Shown here in pieces: positions 1 to 7,627 of a stretch of DNA of 8,718 nucleotides. This stretch comes from Fimenecus sp051881395 (lineage in GTDB: Bacteria; Bacillota; Clostridia; Oscillospirales; Acutalibacteraceae). The notes below the pieces were generated by a model, which ran no database searches, was not told the DNA's origin, and saw only the letters and a program-made list of their open reading frames with translations. The stretch covers positions 1-8,718 of the forward strand of contig JBJEPU010000142.1 in assembly GCA_051881395.1 (NCBI GenBank), written 5' to 3'. The position numbers and the translations under genes were made by a program. Numbering within the stretch: position 1 is the first letter of the stretch; each line of letters starts with the position of its first letter.

Positions 1-1
1 A

Positions 2-2563
2 ACGATAGACCAATTACAGATTGAGATAGAAACCAAATCTGACGGTGCGGAAAAGAAGTTAAAAAGTCTTAAATCGACTTTGGAAGCTCTCGATAAATCC
101 GCAAAATCCTCGGGGTTGGATTCAACTTGTAAGAAGTTAGAGAAGATTGCTTCTCTTTCATTTTCCAACCTAGCTCCTCTGGGAAAACTCTCAAAAACTA
201 CCGAGTCTATTAGTGACATGAGTGATCGCATCGCGGATGTAACCTCTGCAATTAACGACATTCCCTCACAGATAGGAACGACTATCGACACAGGCGGTAT
301 TTCTGGGGCAGTTACCGAGATCGAATCGGCAACCGCCGCTATAAACGATGTGCCGAAGTCGCTTGAAGTGCCTGTAAATGCTCCCGGTGTAGAAAGCACT
401 AATGCGAAACTGTCAGTAACAAGGCAGATTTTATCTATGGTGCGAACAGGTGCATCGGCGACAGGTCGAGGTATTATCAAACTCGGTGGATATTTCAAGA
501 CCTTTGGTATATCAGCATTGGCTTCTACAAAGAAAGCCTACAAGGGTATATCACAAGTCCTTAAAATCGTTTTAGTTTACGGTGGAGCGTTCCGAGCGTT
601 TATGTTGTTTACGCAAGGAGTGTCGGAGGGCTTACAGAATATCTCGAAGTATAGCGATGAAACTGCCACGAATATGAACAAGCTCTCTACAATGTCGCTA
701 TATTTGAAGAACTCGATAGGTGCTGCTCTCTATCCTGTGATTGTAGCGATCACCCCAGCGTTGGAAACTATGGCAAATGCGATAATTAAAGCACTCAATG
801 CTTTTAATCAATTTGTCGCTGCATGGGGTGGATCAAAAACATTCATCAAAGCGAAAGAGTATCTGAAAGAGTATGGCGATACTGCGACATCAACTGCAAA
901 CAAGATTAAGAAATCTTTTGCCGGTATGGACGAGATTACTGTCATTGGAGACAAGGATGGGGGCTCGGCTGGAAGCAGTACACCCGATTATAGTCAGATG
1001 TTTGAAACTGCCGAAGTATCAAGTGGTACATCTGCCGTAGTCGAAAACCTAAAAGCAAATCTCGACAATGTTCAAGCAATTTTGGGCGGTGCAGCACTCG
1101 CCGTTGGTGCAATCCTCACATTCTCTGGTGCTAATGTTCCTCTCGGTTTGGGGCTTATGGCACTCGGCGGTTATATGTTAGGCTCGGCAGTTTCGGAAGA
1201 TTGGAACTCAACAACGGCTACGATACAGGATAAAGTAACCAATGTAATGCTTATAATTTCGGGAGCGTTGCTTGCTGTCGGTGCGATCCTCACATTCGCA
1301 AGTAGTGTTACTCGTCCTTTGGGTATAGCACTTCTTGCTGGCGGTGCTGTTGTTTTGGCTACCGCAGTCGCAGAAAATTGGGAGGGATTACCCGAGAATG
1401 TCAAAAACACGATAACGATTATCGGTCTTGCCGTTGGTGCTGCATCTCTTGTCCTCGGTGCTGTCCTTGCCTTTACAGGAGCGGCTATTCCGCTTGGTAT
1501 TGGATTGATGATTGTTGGTGCGGCAGAACTCGCTACGGCAGCCGTACTCGGCTGGGAAGCCTTACCGAATGATATTAAGCAAACACTCACAATCATCGGT
1601 CTTGCCGTGAGTGCAGCGTTACTCGTTCTGGGTGCGTGTTTGACCTTTACGGGTGTAGCTATTCCGCTCGGTATAGCCTTACTTGTACTCGGTGCGACTG
1701 GTATTGTTGCTGCGGCTAAAATTGGCTGGAACACGATGTCTGATAAGGTGAAAAATATCCTGTCTATCATTATGGCGGCTCTTTCTGGAGCACTTTTGGT
1801 TATCGGTATTATCCTCTGTGTGACAGGCGTTGGTATTCCGTTAGGTGTTGCGCTTATAATTCTCGGTGCCGCTGGGCTGGCTACTGCCGTAGCGGTAAAT
1901 TGGGATGGCATGAAAGACAAAATCAATACCGTCCTCGCTTCCGTGCTTTCTATTATTTCGGGATTTGGCTTGGTACTCGGTATCTTGCTCTGTTTGACAG
2001 GTGCTGGCGTACCTATCGGTATCGCTCTGATTATGGCATCTATCAAGGGAGTAAAAGCCGCTTCCGATATAGACGATAACCCTGTAACTCGTTTCGTGAA
2101 GAAAATGGTAAACGGTATCATCGGCATTTTCGAGAGTGGTGTTAATTTCATCATTAAAATGTTGAACAAGCTCTCTTGGGAAGTACCCGACTGGGTGCCG
2201 GGTATCGGCGGTAGTACTTTCGGGTTTAATATTAAATCTGTTAGTATTCCTCGACTTAAAAACGGCGGTTTCCCAGACGGTGAAGACGGATTGTTTTATG
2301 CCAACCACAACGAAATAGTCGGTAAGTTCTCTAACGGTAGAACGGCAGTAGCGAACAATGACCAGATTGTCGACGGTATTCGTAGCGGTGTCTACGATGC
2401 GAATCAAGAGCAAAACGCGCTTCTGCGTGAGCAGAATGGGCTTTTGCGAAAACTGCTCGAAAAAGAAACAACGGTCCACGCTACCGTCAGCACGAGCGAC
2501 ATTGAGCAAGGACTGTTAAGAAAGAATAGACGGAACGGAGTAACAACCGTTCCCGTCGGATAA
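2..2563 (+). CDS. Phage tail tape measure protein (5' end outside window)
   Basis: The frame is open to the left edge, so the TTG at 80 is an internal codon and not a convincing start. The 26 codons before it (beginning TIDQLQIEIETK) look like a normal tape-measure N-terminus, so the true start is probably only a few codons upstream. At least 853 residues are visible. An amphipathic, Ser/Thr/Ile-rich N-terminal third is followed by the NSIGAALYPVIVAITPALE segment (about residue 237) and SFAGMDEITVIG (about 305). Next come six hydrophobic repeats (about 355-688). The C-terminus is typical of Bacillota tape measures: GLFYANHNEIVGKFSNGR (763), TAVANNDQIVDGI (781) and a short heptad-like QNALLREQNGLLRKLLEK helix. 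In this family the protein sets tail length, fills the tail tube and exits during DNA ejection. The downstream hub and fibre genes fit this role. Confidence in the class is high. The exact start cannot be seen. Confidence 0.93.
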   Translation, partial: TIDQLQIEIETKSDGAEKKLKSLKSTLEALDKSAKSSGLDSTCKKLEKIASLSFSNLAPLGKLSKTTESISDMSDRIADVTSAINDIPSQIGTTIDTGGISGAVTEIESATAAINDVPKSLEVPVNAPGVESTNAKLSVTRQILSMVRTGASATGRGIIKLGGYFKTFGISALASTKKAYKGISQVLKIVLVYGGAFRAFMLFTQGVSEGLQNISKYSDETATNMNKLSTMSLYLKNSIGAALYPVIVAITPALETMANAIIKALNAFNQFVAAWGGSKTFIKAKEYLKEYGDTATSTANKIKKSFAGMDEITVIGDKDGGSAGSSTPDYSQMFETAEVSSGTSAVVENLKANLDNVQAILGGAALAVGAILTFSGANVPLGLGLMALGGYMLGSAVSEDWNSTTATIQDKVTNVMLIISGALLAVGAILTFASSVTRPLGIALLAGGAVVLATAVAENWEGLPENVKNTITIIGLAVGAASLVLGAVLAFTGAAIPLGIGLMIVGAAELATAAVLGWEALPNDIKQTLTIIGLAVSAALLVLGACLTFTGVAIPLGIALLVLGATGIVAAAKIGWNTMSDKVKNILSIIMAALSGALLVIGIILCVTGVGIPLGVALIILGAAGLATAVAVNWDGMKDKINTVLASVLSIISGFGLVLGILLCLTGAGVPIGIALIMASIKGVKAASDIDDNPVTRFVKKMVNGIIGIFESGVNFIIKMLNKLSWEVPDWVPGIGGSTFGFNIKSVSIPRLKNGGFPDGEDGLFYANHNEIVGKFSNGRTAVANNDQIVDGIRSGVYDANQEQNALLREQNGLLRKLLEKETTVHATVSTSDIEQGLLRKNRRNGVTTVPVG
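1064..2065 (+). repeat. Six tandem ~58-codon hydrophobic repeats within the tape measure gene
   Basis: Each unit has two hydrophobic helix-like stretches joined by a P-L/I-G turn. The turns read VPLGLGL, RPLGIAL, IPLGIGL, IPLGIAL, IPLGVAL and VPIGIAL. A short polar linker with a Trp closes each of the first five units. The Trp codons start at 1202, 1379, 1553, 1727 and 1901, giving steps of 177, 174, 174 and 174 bases (59, 58, 58 and 58 residues). The sixth unit lacks the Trp linker. At DNA level copies are diverged, but some identity remains: the 14-mer ATCGGTCTTGCCGT occurs at 1421 and 1595, exactly 174 apart. The conserved spacing with diverged sequence points to old internal duplication under structural constraint. 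Long minus-strand open frames here are by-products of this biased composition. Confidence 0.88.
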
Positions 2564-2564
2564 G

Positions 2565-2572
2565 AAAGGGGG
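2565..2572 (+). promoter_or_regulatory. Ribosome binding site supporting a TTG start at 2581
   Basis: AAAGGGGG lies just after the tape-measure stop codon and ends eight bases before TTG at 2581. It supports TTG initiation of the small tail gene, since no ATG or GTG is better placed in that frame. Confidence 0.7.
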
Positions 2573-2580
2573 ACACAAAC

Positions 2581-2937
2581 TTGGCAAATCCGATTCGGTC
2601 AGTAGACGGACGCGTATGTAAGTGTCCCTCTACTTATGAGTGGACACAGGAAGATTTATCAAATTCGGAAGCAGGGCGCACAGAGGACGGATTGATGCAT
2701 AAAAACTTCATTCGCAGCGTTGAAAAGATTTCCCTCGCTTGGGTATATTTGACGACTGCGGAAGTCAAAGAGTTGTTAGAGATATTCTCTCCCGAATATA
2801 TCACGGTTGAACATCTGAATCCGAGGTCTGGCGGTTATATTACCAAACGGTTTTATGTCGGCAACCGAACTGCTCCGTTATACAATGCGGAATTAGACAA
2901 ATGGACGAATGTGTCTTTCAGCATCATTGAACAGTAA
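2581..2937 (+). CDS. Small tail protein, DUF6711-like
   Basis: This encodes 118 residues from a TTG start, chosen for the G-rich Shine-Dalgarno at 2565-2572. It starts 17 bases after the tape-measure stop. The product (MANPIRSVDGRVCKCPS at the N-terminus) has the layout I associate with DUF6711 prophage proteins: a short N-terminal beta-strand region, a basic 'HKNFIRSVEKISLAWVYLT' strand, a helix (AEVKELLEIF), and a C-terminal FYVGNRTAPLYN followed by a Trp-containing strand (WTNVSFSIIEQ). There is no signal peptide or membrane segment. The molecular role is unknown. Its place between the tape measure and the tail hub is where siphophages usually encode the distal tail protein (Dit), which suggests a tail-tip structural job. 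That is inferred from order alone. The family assignment is from memory of sequence pattern, not a search. Confidence 0.78.
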   Translation: MANPIRSVDGRVCKCPSTYEWTQEDLSNSEAGRTEDGLMHKNFIRSVEKISLAWVYLTTAEVKELLEIFSPEYITVEHLNPRSGGYITKRFYVGNRTAPLYNAELDKWTNVSFSIIEQ

Positions 2938-2944
2938 GGGAGGG
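2938..2944 (+). promoter_or_regulatory. Ribosome binding site supporting a GTG start at 2954
   Basis: GGGAGGG directly follows the TAA of the preceding gene and is nine bases from GTG at 2954. The upstream ATG at 2909 in the same frame lies inside the preceding gene and has no comparable site. Confidence 0.75.
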
Positions 2945-2953
2945 TGTCGGCTT

Positions 2954-5900
2954 GTGTACCCGATAACAGATAATACATATAAATTGTTTACAGACGGTGG
3001 ATTGCAAAAGGCAATAATTACGGTTTTCCAAAAAGACGGAATCGAACGAGAATTGACAGATGCCGACATTTGCACCAACGGACTTTCTGTGGACAGATAT
3101 TCAACGACAGGGCAAAAAATCGAAATCGGTAGCGCAATCGCTTCTGAATTGACCTTACTGCTTCGCAATGACGGTTCTCTCAACGATTGGCAGTTTCAAG
3201 GCGCGGAGTTGTTTGTGGAAGTTGGCGTGCAAGACACGATTTCACCTCGAGCAATCGTGGCTGAAAGCGATAACGAACTGCAAACAGAACAGGGCGCACG
3301 ATTGGAAATTGAAAATTTTAACCGTTTGCCGGATGATACATCGTACAGCATCACATACATTCCTTTGGGTTGGTTTAAGGTAGATAACCCCCCGAGGGCA
3401 CTTTCCACGATTTCCATATCGGCATTGGATAGAATGATACGCTTTGATAGATATGTCAAACGCGCGGATATAAAGATTCCTTTCCCTTGTACTGTATCTG
3501 AACTACTTTTGGAAATTTGCAGAATTTGCGGCGTTGTTCTTGCTGACAATGATGTATCATCGCTCACAAACGCAGAGTATGAAATCTCAAATTATCCTGA
3601 ACAGGACAATTTGACATACCGAACATTGCTGATTTGGATTGCGCAAATAACAGGGACTTGCGCGTATATGGACTATAACGGTCAGTTGCGACTTGAATGG
3701 TACGGCAAGGAAATGGAAGAAAGCATTGCCATTGACGAAACCCGCCGCTATTCGAGCGATTTGCAAGAGCAGTACATTACGATTACAGGAGTGGAAATCC
3801 GTGCAAATGGAGAAATCTATCAAGACAAGGAGTATGATACCTATGTTGTGTCAATCGAGGGAAATCTGCTCATTCAAGAAAACGCACAGTCGGTTGTTGA
3901 TAATTTGGGCAACAAAATAATAGGCTTTTGCTATATCCCGTTTGAAGCGAAAACGATGTCGATGCCGTTTTTGTTCCCAACGGACAGTATAGATTTTGTG
4001 AAAAACGGCAAGAGCCATAAAACGATTTTGACAAATGTAAATTACACTTTAAACGGAAGTACGGCACTTTCTGCCAAGGGCGAAACGGAAGATGTAGCCA
4101 ATAGTCCAAATCCGTCACCGTTCTCACCGTCACAAAGTAAAGTCATTGAGCAAATCCAAGAAACCGCCGCAGAAATGCAGGCAAATCTTTCCACCTACGA
4201 ACAAGCGACTGACAATTTAAACAAAACCGCCTCAAGCGCAATGGGGCTGTTTTATACGGAACGGTCTGATGGGAACGGCGGTACAATTCGCTATTGGCAC
4301 GACCGTATTTCACTTGAAGATAGCGAATACATCTGTATGCAAAACGCGAACGGCTCATTTTCAACCAATACAGGTTGGAACGACGGCAACCCGCATTGGA
4401 CGGAGGGTACGGACAAATTCGGCAATGCGATATGCAGTCTGCTTAATGTAATCGGAATTCAAGCAGAATGGATTCGGGCAGACAGTATCACGACGGACAA
4501 GTTGTCTATCGGGCAGGTCGAACGAGGAACGAATCTGATAGAGGATTCGTCTTTTGAAAGTAACAGCCTTTGTGTTCGCGGTACATACGACGAAGATGGA
4601 ACAACGCTCGTCACGCCCGGTCATAACGATTACTGGAATGCGGTTTGTTTCAGCGCGTCAGATGATGAATATGACACATCCTATGTAGAAGTGCTGTATG
4701 CGCCGTCTGTCGGCGGGTTCGACGGAAACAAGGGTATTCTTGATGTCAATCTGAAAGGCTTGTCATCGGACGAGGAATTGTGGTTTACGGGCGTAGAGCA
4801 CATAGAGCCTATTCCTGTTGAAATGATGTCACATGTCATTTCATTTTATTACCGTGTAAAAAATGCACCGAGTGAACAGACACAAACCGCAGAGATTGTG
4901 CATGCCAAATACGCCTTTAAAATCCAATGGCTTGATATTAACAAAAATCCGATAAGCAGTATGATGCAATCTTTTGATGCGAGAAGTGACGGCACATCGG
5001 AATGGAATCGAATACACGCCGATGTCATACCAGTAAACGGTGCAAAGTACGCAAAATTCGCAATCGGGTTTAACTGCACTGACGAGCCTGTTTGGGATGA
5101 TGGCGGCGAAACAGGCGAACAGGGGTTTAAAGATGTTGCCTTTCTTGACTTGGACGGCATTCTGTTTGAGCAAGGAACGGCATTAAATGCTTGGACTTGT
5201 GCGCAATCCGAAGTAGAGAATACGGGCGTGATAATTAACGCGGCAGGGTTAAACATCGCTGACGGCAAAATCTATGTAACAGACCCATTCGGCAGGAAAG
5301 TGTTTTATATCGACGGGCAACAGGCTATGCAACTTATCGGCGGTTTTACAACGCAGATATTCGACCCTGTATCAAAAAAAGTGTACGCGCAGTCTACCAT
5401 ACAGCCCGTTTATGAATCGTACCCGTTTGACGAAAGCGGTTCTTTAACCGGCTCAGGTTATTTGCGGCAAGTATTTGAAAAAGCAGACGAAAACGGAAAA
5501 ATGCAAACGCTTGCAAGCATTGGCATGACATTTTCAAACGACGCAAGTACAAACAATGATTATCCATTATCATTTTTCAGCAAAAACGGATTTGATTTCA
5601 ATGGCGCGAATCCTCTGATTTCAGAAGCGACAGAAATCTCGGAAAATGTCGAATACTTGTCCGAAGTGCAAACACCTGGTTGGTATATCGTCACAACAGA
5701 CGAGAGAGCCGCTTCGATTATACAATCCCCTGTGAGCAAAGCATTTTCAATGCAAGTGTGTCGTATTGGAGATTATGTCACACAGTATGTAGTTGACCGA
5801 ACCGGGGAAACGCACCAAAGAGTTTTCAACTCAAAAGACACGAGTATATCTGGGTTTAATTGGTACAGTTTCACTGGCGCTGAAATCGGAGATACAAGTC

Positions 5901-6148
5901 TTGGCCTCTTAAGCCCAGGGGTTTATATACAACTAAACTCCGTTGACAGTTCTCTTGTGCAACAATCAACTGATACCATTGCATCGTGGTCTAAATACCC
6001 AACGACCGATGGTGGAATATTTGAACACTATGCATCGGGAGAAGCCGGGTTCCAACGCTATACGGATTGGAGAGGTCAGGTTTGGTGCAGAAACTATACC
6101 AAAACCTATGGGTTAGGTTTTTGGCGTAAAAACAATGTAAAAACATAA
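2954..6148 (+). CDS. Tail hub/tip protein with adhesion domains (Tal-like)
   Basis: Starting at GTG 2954 this encodes 1064 residues beginning MYPITDNTYKLFTDGG, a common opening for siphophage tail-tip proteins. Residues 1 to about 370 look like a hub domain of gp27/Tal type, including YRTLLIWIAQITGTCAYMDYNGQL (about 221-244), the usual 'iterative strand plus small-residue' motif. A predicted coiled coil follows (about 393-430). Next is a WHDRISLEDSEYI ... GNPHWTEGTDKFGNA block (about 448-490), which I recognise from Clostridia 'minor structural proteins', ending in AEWIRADSITTDKL. NLIEDSSFES (527) opens a probable beta-sandwich carbohydrate-binding module. GVIINAAGLNIADGKIYV (758) is a typical linker. 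From TPGWYIVTT (907) the region resembles a pyocin-knob-type receptor-binding domain. No peptidase or lysozyme motif is visible. The likely role is to close the tail tube and contact the cell surface. Hub placement is well supported; domain names at the C-terminus are inferred. Confidence 0.85.
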   Translation: MYPITDNTYKLFTDGGLQKAIITVFQKDGIERELTDADICTNGLSVDRYSTTGQKIEIGSAIASELTLLLRNDGSLNDWQFQGAELFVEVGVQDTISPRAIVAESDNELQTEQGARLEIENFNRLPDDTSYSITYIPLGWFKVDNPPRALSTISISALDRMIRFDRYVKRADIKIPFPCTVSELLLEICRICGVVLADNDVSSLTNAEYEISNYPEQDNLTYRTLLIWIAQITGTCAYMDYNGQLRLEWYGKEMEESIAIDETRRYSSDLQEQYITITGVEIRANGEIYQDKEYDTYVVSIEGNLLIQENAQSVVDNLGNKIIGFCYIPFEAKTMSMPFLFPTDSIDFVKNGKSHKTILTNVNYTLNGSTALSAKGETEDVANSPNPSPFSPSQSKVIEQIQETAAEMQANLSTYEQATDNLNKTASSAMGLFYTERSDGNGGTIRYWHDRISLEDSEYICMQNANGSFSTNTGWNDGNPHWTEGTDKFGNAICSLLNVIGIQAEWIRADSITTDKLSIGQVERGTNLIEDSSFESNSLCVRGTYDEDGTTLVTPGHNDYWNAVCFSASDDEYDTSYVEVLYAPSVGGFDGNKGILDVNLKGLSSDEELWFTGVEHIEPIPVEMMSHVISFYYRVKNAPSEQTQTAEIVHAKYAFKIQWLDINKNPISSMMQSFDARSDGTSEWNRIHADVIPVNGAKYAKFAIGFNCTDEPVWDDGGETGEQGFKDVAFLDLDGILFEQGTALNAWTCAQSEVENTGVIINAAGLNIADGKIYVTDPFGRKVFYIDGQQAMQLIGGFTTQIFDPVSKKVYAQSTIQPVYESYPFDESGSLTGSGYLRQVFEKADENGKMQTLASIGMTFSNDASTNNDYPLSFFSKNGFDFNGANPLISEATEISENVEYLSEVQTPGWYIVTTDERAASIIQSPVSKAFSMQVCRIGDYVTQYVVDRTGETHQRVFNSKDTSISGFNWYSFTGAEIGDTSLGLLSPGVYIQLNSVDSSLVQQSTDTIASWSKYPTTDGGIFEHYASGEAGFQRYTDWRGQVWCRNYTKTYGLGFWRKNNVKT

Positions 6149-6159
6149 GGAGGAAACCT

Positions 6160-6927
6160 ATGAAAATCACAGAATTACCCAAAGCTACCGCCATAAACGA
6201 CACGGATATTGCCGTTATCGTTCAAGACGGCGAAACGAAGCAAGTGCCGAAATCCGTGCTTGCACCGACCGTGCCCATTGATACGGAGATGTCCGACACA
6301 TCCGAAAACCCCGTGCAGAACAAGGTCGCCAAAGCCTACACGGACGAAAAGACGAAAGCAACTCCCACCGACATCGTATTAACCGACAACATTTTGCAAT
6401 TGACTGTAAACGGAGAAATTATCGGTGATGGTGTAACGCTTCCGAAACAGGAAAGCCGTGTATTATTCGACACGGTACTTACACAAGACACAAGAACCTT
6501 GTTTATCGACAAGGACTTAAGCGGAGCATACTTCAATCTTTCCGAATACAATGTTTTCTTTTTCGGAAAGATAACGCCGAACACTTCCTTTTATCTCAAT
6601 AGCTTTTATACGCTTGCAGGGAAACAGTATTTGACCTGTTACAGCGGAGCGCACACGACTGACGGCTCAAAAAACACTCTGTTCCATTTGCACGTCCGCA
6701 AAGACGGCGTTTTACTGAAGGGCGTGTTTCCCGATACCATTATCGAAACAGCGGATACCGACCTCATAACGGGCGGTTCATTTTCTACAAAGAACGAAAA
6801 AAGCACCTGCGCCTATGCGAGTACATTCGCTGACAGCGGTATTAAAAACATTACCTTCGGCGTGCGCACATCGGGCGTGGATATGCTTGAAGGAAGCAGA
6901 ATAATCGTTACGGGGGTGGATTTATGA
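6160..6927 (+). CDS. Tail fibre-like / receptor-binding structural protein
   Basis: This encodes 255 residues from ATG 6160, with AAGGAGGA (6147-6154) overlapping the stop codon of the hub gene and five bases from the ATG. The N-terminus (KITELPKATAINDTDIAVIV, then QDGETKQVPKSVL) is a widespread phage fibre/baseplate-attachment motif. SDTSENPVQNK (45-55) is another recurring motif of Bacillota phage fibres, normally followed by a helical trimerisation stalk, here AKAYTDEKTK. Residues from about 100 to 255 form a separate, beta-rich and aromatic-rich domain (for example NVFFFGKITPNTSFYLNSF) that I do not recognise. It may be the exposed head domain. No enzymatic motif is seen. Position right after the hub and before the lysis cassette supports a tail-surface role. 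Which sugar or receptor it binds cannot be said. Confidence 0.78.
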   Translation: MKITELPKATAINDTDIAVIVQDGETKQVPKSVLAPTVPIDTEMSDTSENPVQNKVAKAYTDEKTKATPTDIVLTDNILQLTVNGEIIGDGVTLPKQESRVLFDTVLTQDTRTLFIDKDLSGAYFNLSEYNVFFFGKITPNTSFYLNSFYTLAGKQYLTCYSGAHTTDGSKNTLFHLHVRKDGVLLKGVFPDTIIETADTDLITGGSFSTKNEKSTCAYASTFADSGIKNITFGVRTSGVDMLEGSRIIVTGVDL

Positions 6928-7109
6928 TTAAGCTTGTAAACGGAGAATATGTCGAAACGGAAGAAATGCAGTATGAAGATGCGGTAACTGTGCAGACCGA
7001 TACACAGCTCGTGAATCAACTTGCCGTTGGGCTTTCTACCGCTACGAGCCTTGCACAAGTGCGCGATGCAGCAAAAGCGGTTTTGAACGAAACGGAGGGA
7101 ACGGAATGA
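6924..7109 (+). CDS. Small phage protein of unknown function
   Basis: This encodes 61 residues (MIKLVNGEYVETEEMQYED at the N-terminus). Its ATG at 6924 overlaps the stop of the fibre gene in an ATGA arrangement, and GGGGGTGG (6912-6919) provides a Shine-Dalgarno, so translation is probably coupled. The 'M-K-LVNGEYVE' opening is one I associate with small proteins lying between tail-fibre and holin genes in Clostridia prophages. The C-terminal half (LAQVRDAAKAVLNETE) is a likely amphipathic helix. There is no membrane segment, cysteine cluster or DNA-binding motif. It is not a clear XkdX match. It could be a fibre chaperone or minor virion component, but nothing in the sequence decides this. 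Confidence 0.7.
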   Translation: MIKLVNGEYVETEEMQYEDAVTVQTDTQLVNQLAVGLSTATSLAQVRDAAKAVLNETEGTE

Positions 7110-7364
7110 CGGAGGGCATTATCATCGCGCTCATAAGCGGCGGGCTGACCTTGGTCGGCGTTATCATTTCCAATTTTGCCGCCGGTCGGAACACAGGCGC
7201 GCATCGAGACCTCGCAGGCTGTTACAGACACCAAAATCGACGAATTGACCCGCGAGGTCAGAGAGCACAACAATTTCGCCCGCCGTATGCCGGTGGTAGA
7301 GGAACAAGTCAAGGTTATCAATCACCGTTTGAGTGATTTGGAAGAAATTCACAAGCCAAATTAG
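7106..7364 (+). pseudogene. XhlA-like small membrane protein of the lysis cassette, frame broken
   Basis: ATG 7106 overlaps the previous stop (ATGA) and has GGAGGG upstream (7094-7099). The first frame gives MTEGIIIALISGGLTLVGVI and a complete N-terminal membrane helix, ending with NFAAGRNT at 7172-7195. It then runs into an Arg-rich tail unlike the family and stops at 7336. The next frame resumes the expected protein exactly there: QARIETSQAVTDTKIDELTR onward, through EVREHNNFARRMPVVEEQ and INHRLSDLEE, to the TAG at 7362-7364. Joining them as ...GRNT-QARIETSQ... restores the usual layout of an ~86-residue one-helix protein with a coiled-coil tail. The join needs two extra bases (or a two-base backward slip) at GGAACACAGG (7188-7197), as if one AC of an ACACAC run were lost. 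XhlA-like proteins sit beside holins and help haemolysin/lysis functions. Mutation, sequencing error and recoding are all possible. Confidence 0.8.
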
Positions 7365-7375
7365 GAGGAAATAAT

Positions 7376-7627
7376 ATGAAAATCAGCAAAGAAACCATTG
7401 TTCGCACCATTGTTCTTGTAGTCGCACTTGTCAATCAGGTACTGACTGCCGAAGGCAAAAACCCGTTGCCGTTCTCTGATGAAGAACTCTACACGGGTTT
7501 GACCGCGGTATTCACCGTAGCCGCGTCCGCTTGGGCGTGGTGGAAAAACAATTCGTTTACGCAAAACGCCATTGCGGCGGACGCGTACAAAGCACAGTTA
7601 GACGAGGGAGGGAATGACAATGGCTGA
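7376..7627 (+). CDS. Phage holin, SPP1 family
   Basis: This encodes 83 residues from ATG 7376 with AGGAGG at 7363-7368, seven bases upstream. The opening KISKETIVRTIVLVVALVNQ, then a first membrane segment (about 8-24), a loop with NPLPFSDEELYTG (29-41), and a second membrane segment (about 41-56) ending in WAWWKNNSFTQNAI match the SPP1-type holin family (TIGR01592) closely. The hydrophilic acidic C-terminus ends in DEGGNDNG. In this family the protein accumulates in the inner membrane and opens lesions that let the endolysin reach the cell wall. It overlaps the endolysin start by eight bases, so expression of the two is probably coupled. The length is normal for the family. Confidence 0.92.
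   Translation: MKISKETIVRTIVLVVALVNQVLTAEGKNPLPFSDEELYTGLTAVFTVAASAWAWWKNNSFTQNAIAADAYKAQLDEGGNDNG
7606..7612 (+). promoter_or_regulatory. Ribosome binding site deciding the endolysin start
   Basis: GGGAGGG lies inside the end of the holin gene. It is only one base from ATG 7614 but seven bases from ATG 7620, in the same frame. Spacing favours ATG 7620 as the working start. Confidence 0.65.

Noticed and set aside
80..82. TTG at 80 as the start of the tape measure gene
   Set aside because: There is no Shine-Dalgarno before it, and the frame stays open to the window edge with family-like N-terminal sequence.
1171..2169. Long open frame of 332 codons on the minus strand
   Set aside because: It lies wholly inside the tape-measure repeats, has a low-complexity Ile/Pro/Ala/Thr composition caused by reading the repeats backwards, and has no ribosome site or family likeness.
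1841..2509. Minus-strand open frame of 222 codons
   Set aside because: It is antisense to the conserved tape-measure C-terminus, with no recognisable motif. It is a by-product of codon bias.
2909..2911. ATG at 2909 as start of the hub protein
   Set aside because: It lies inside the preceding gene without a ribosome site. The GTG at 2954 has GGGAGGG at good spacing and gives the expected MYPITD opening.
7176..7364. Independent 62-residue gene starting at TTG 7176
   Set aside because: It has no ribosome site and begins in the middle of the XhlA-like protein. It is better read as the second half of the broken frame.
7614..7616. ATG at 7614 as endolysin start
   Set aside because: It is only one base from the Shine-Dalgarno. 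ATG 7620 has normal spacing, though 7614 cannot be excluded completely.
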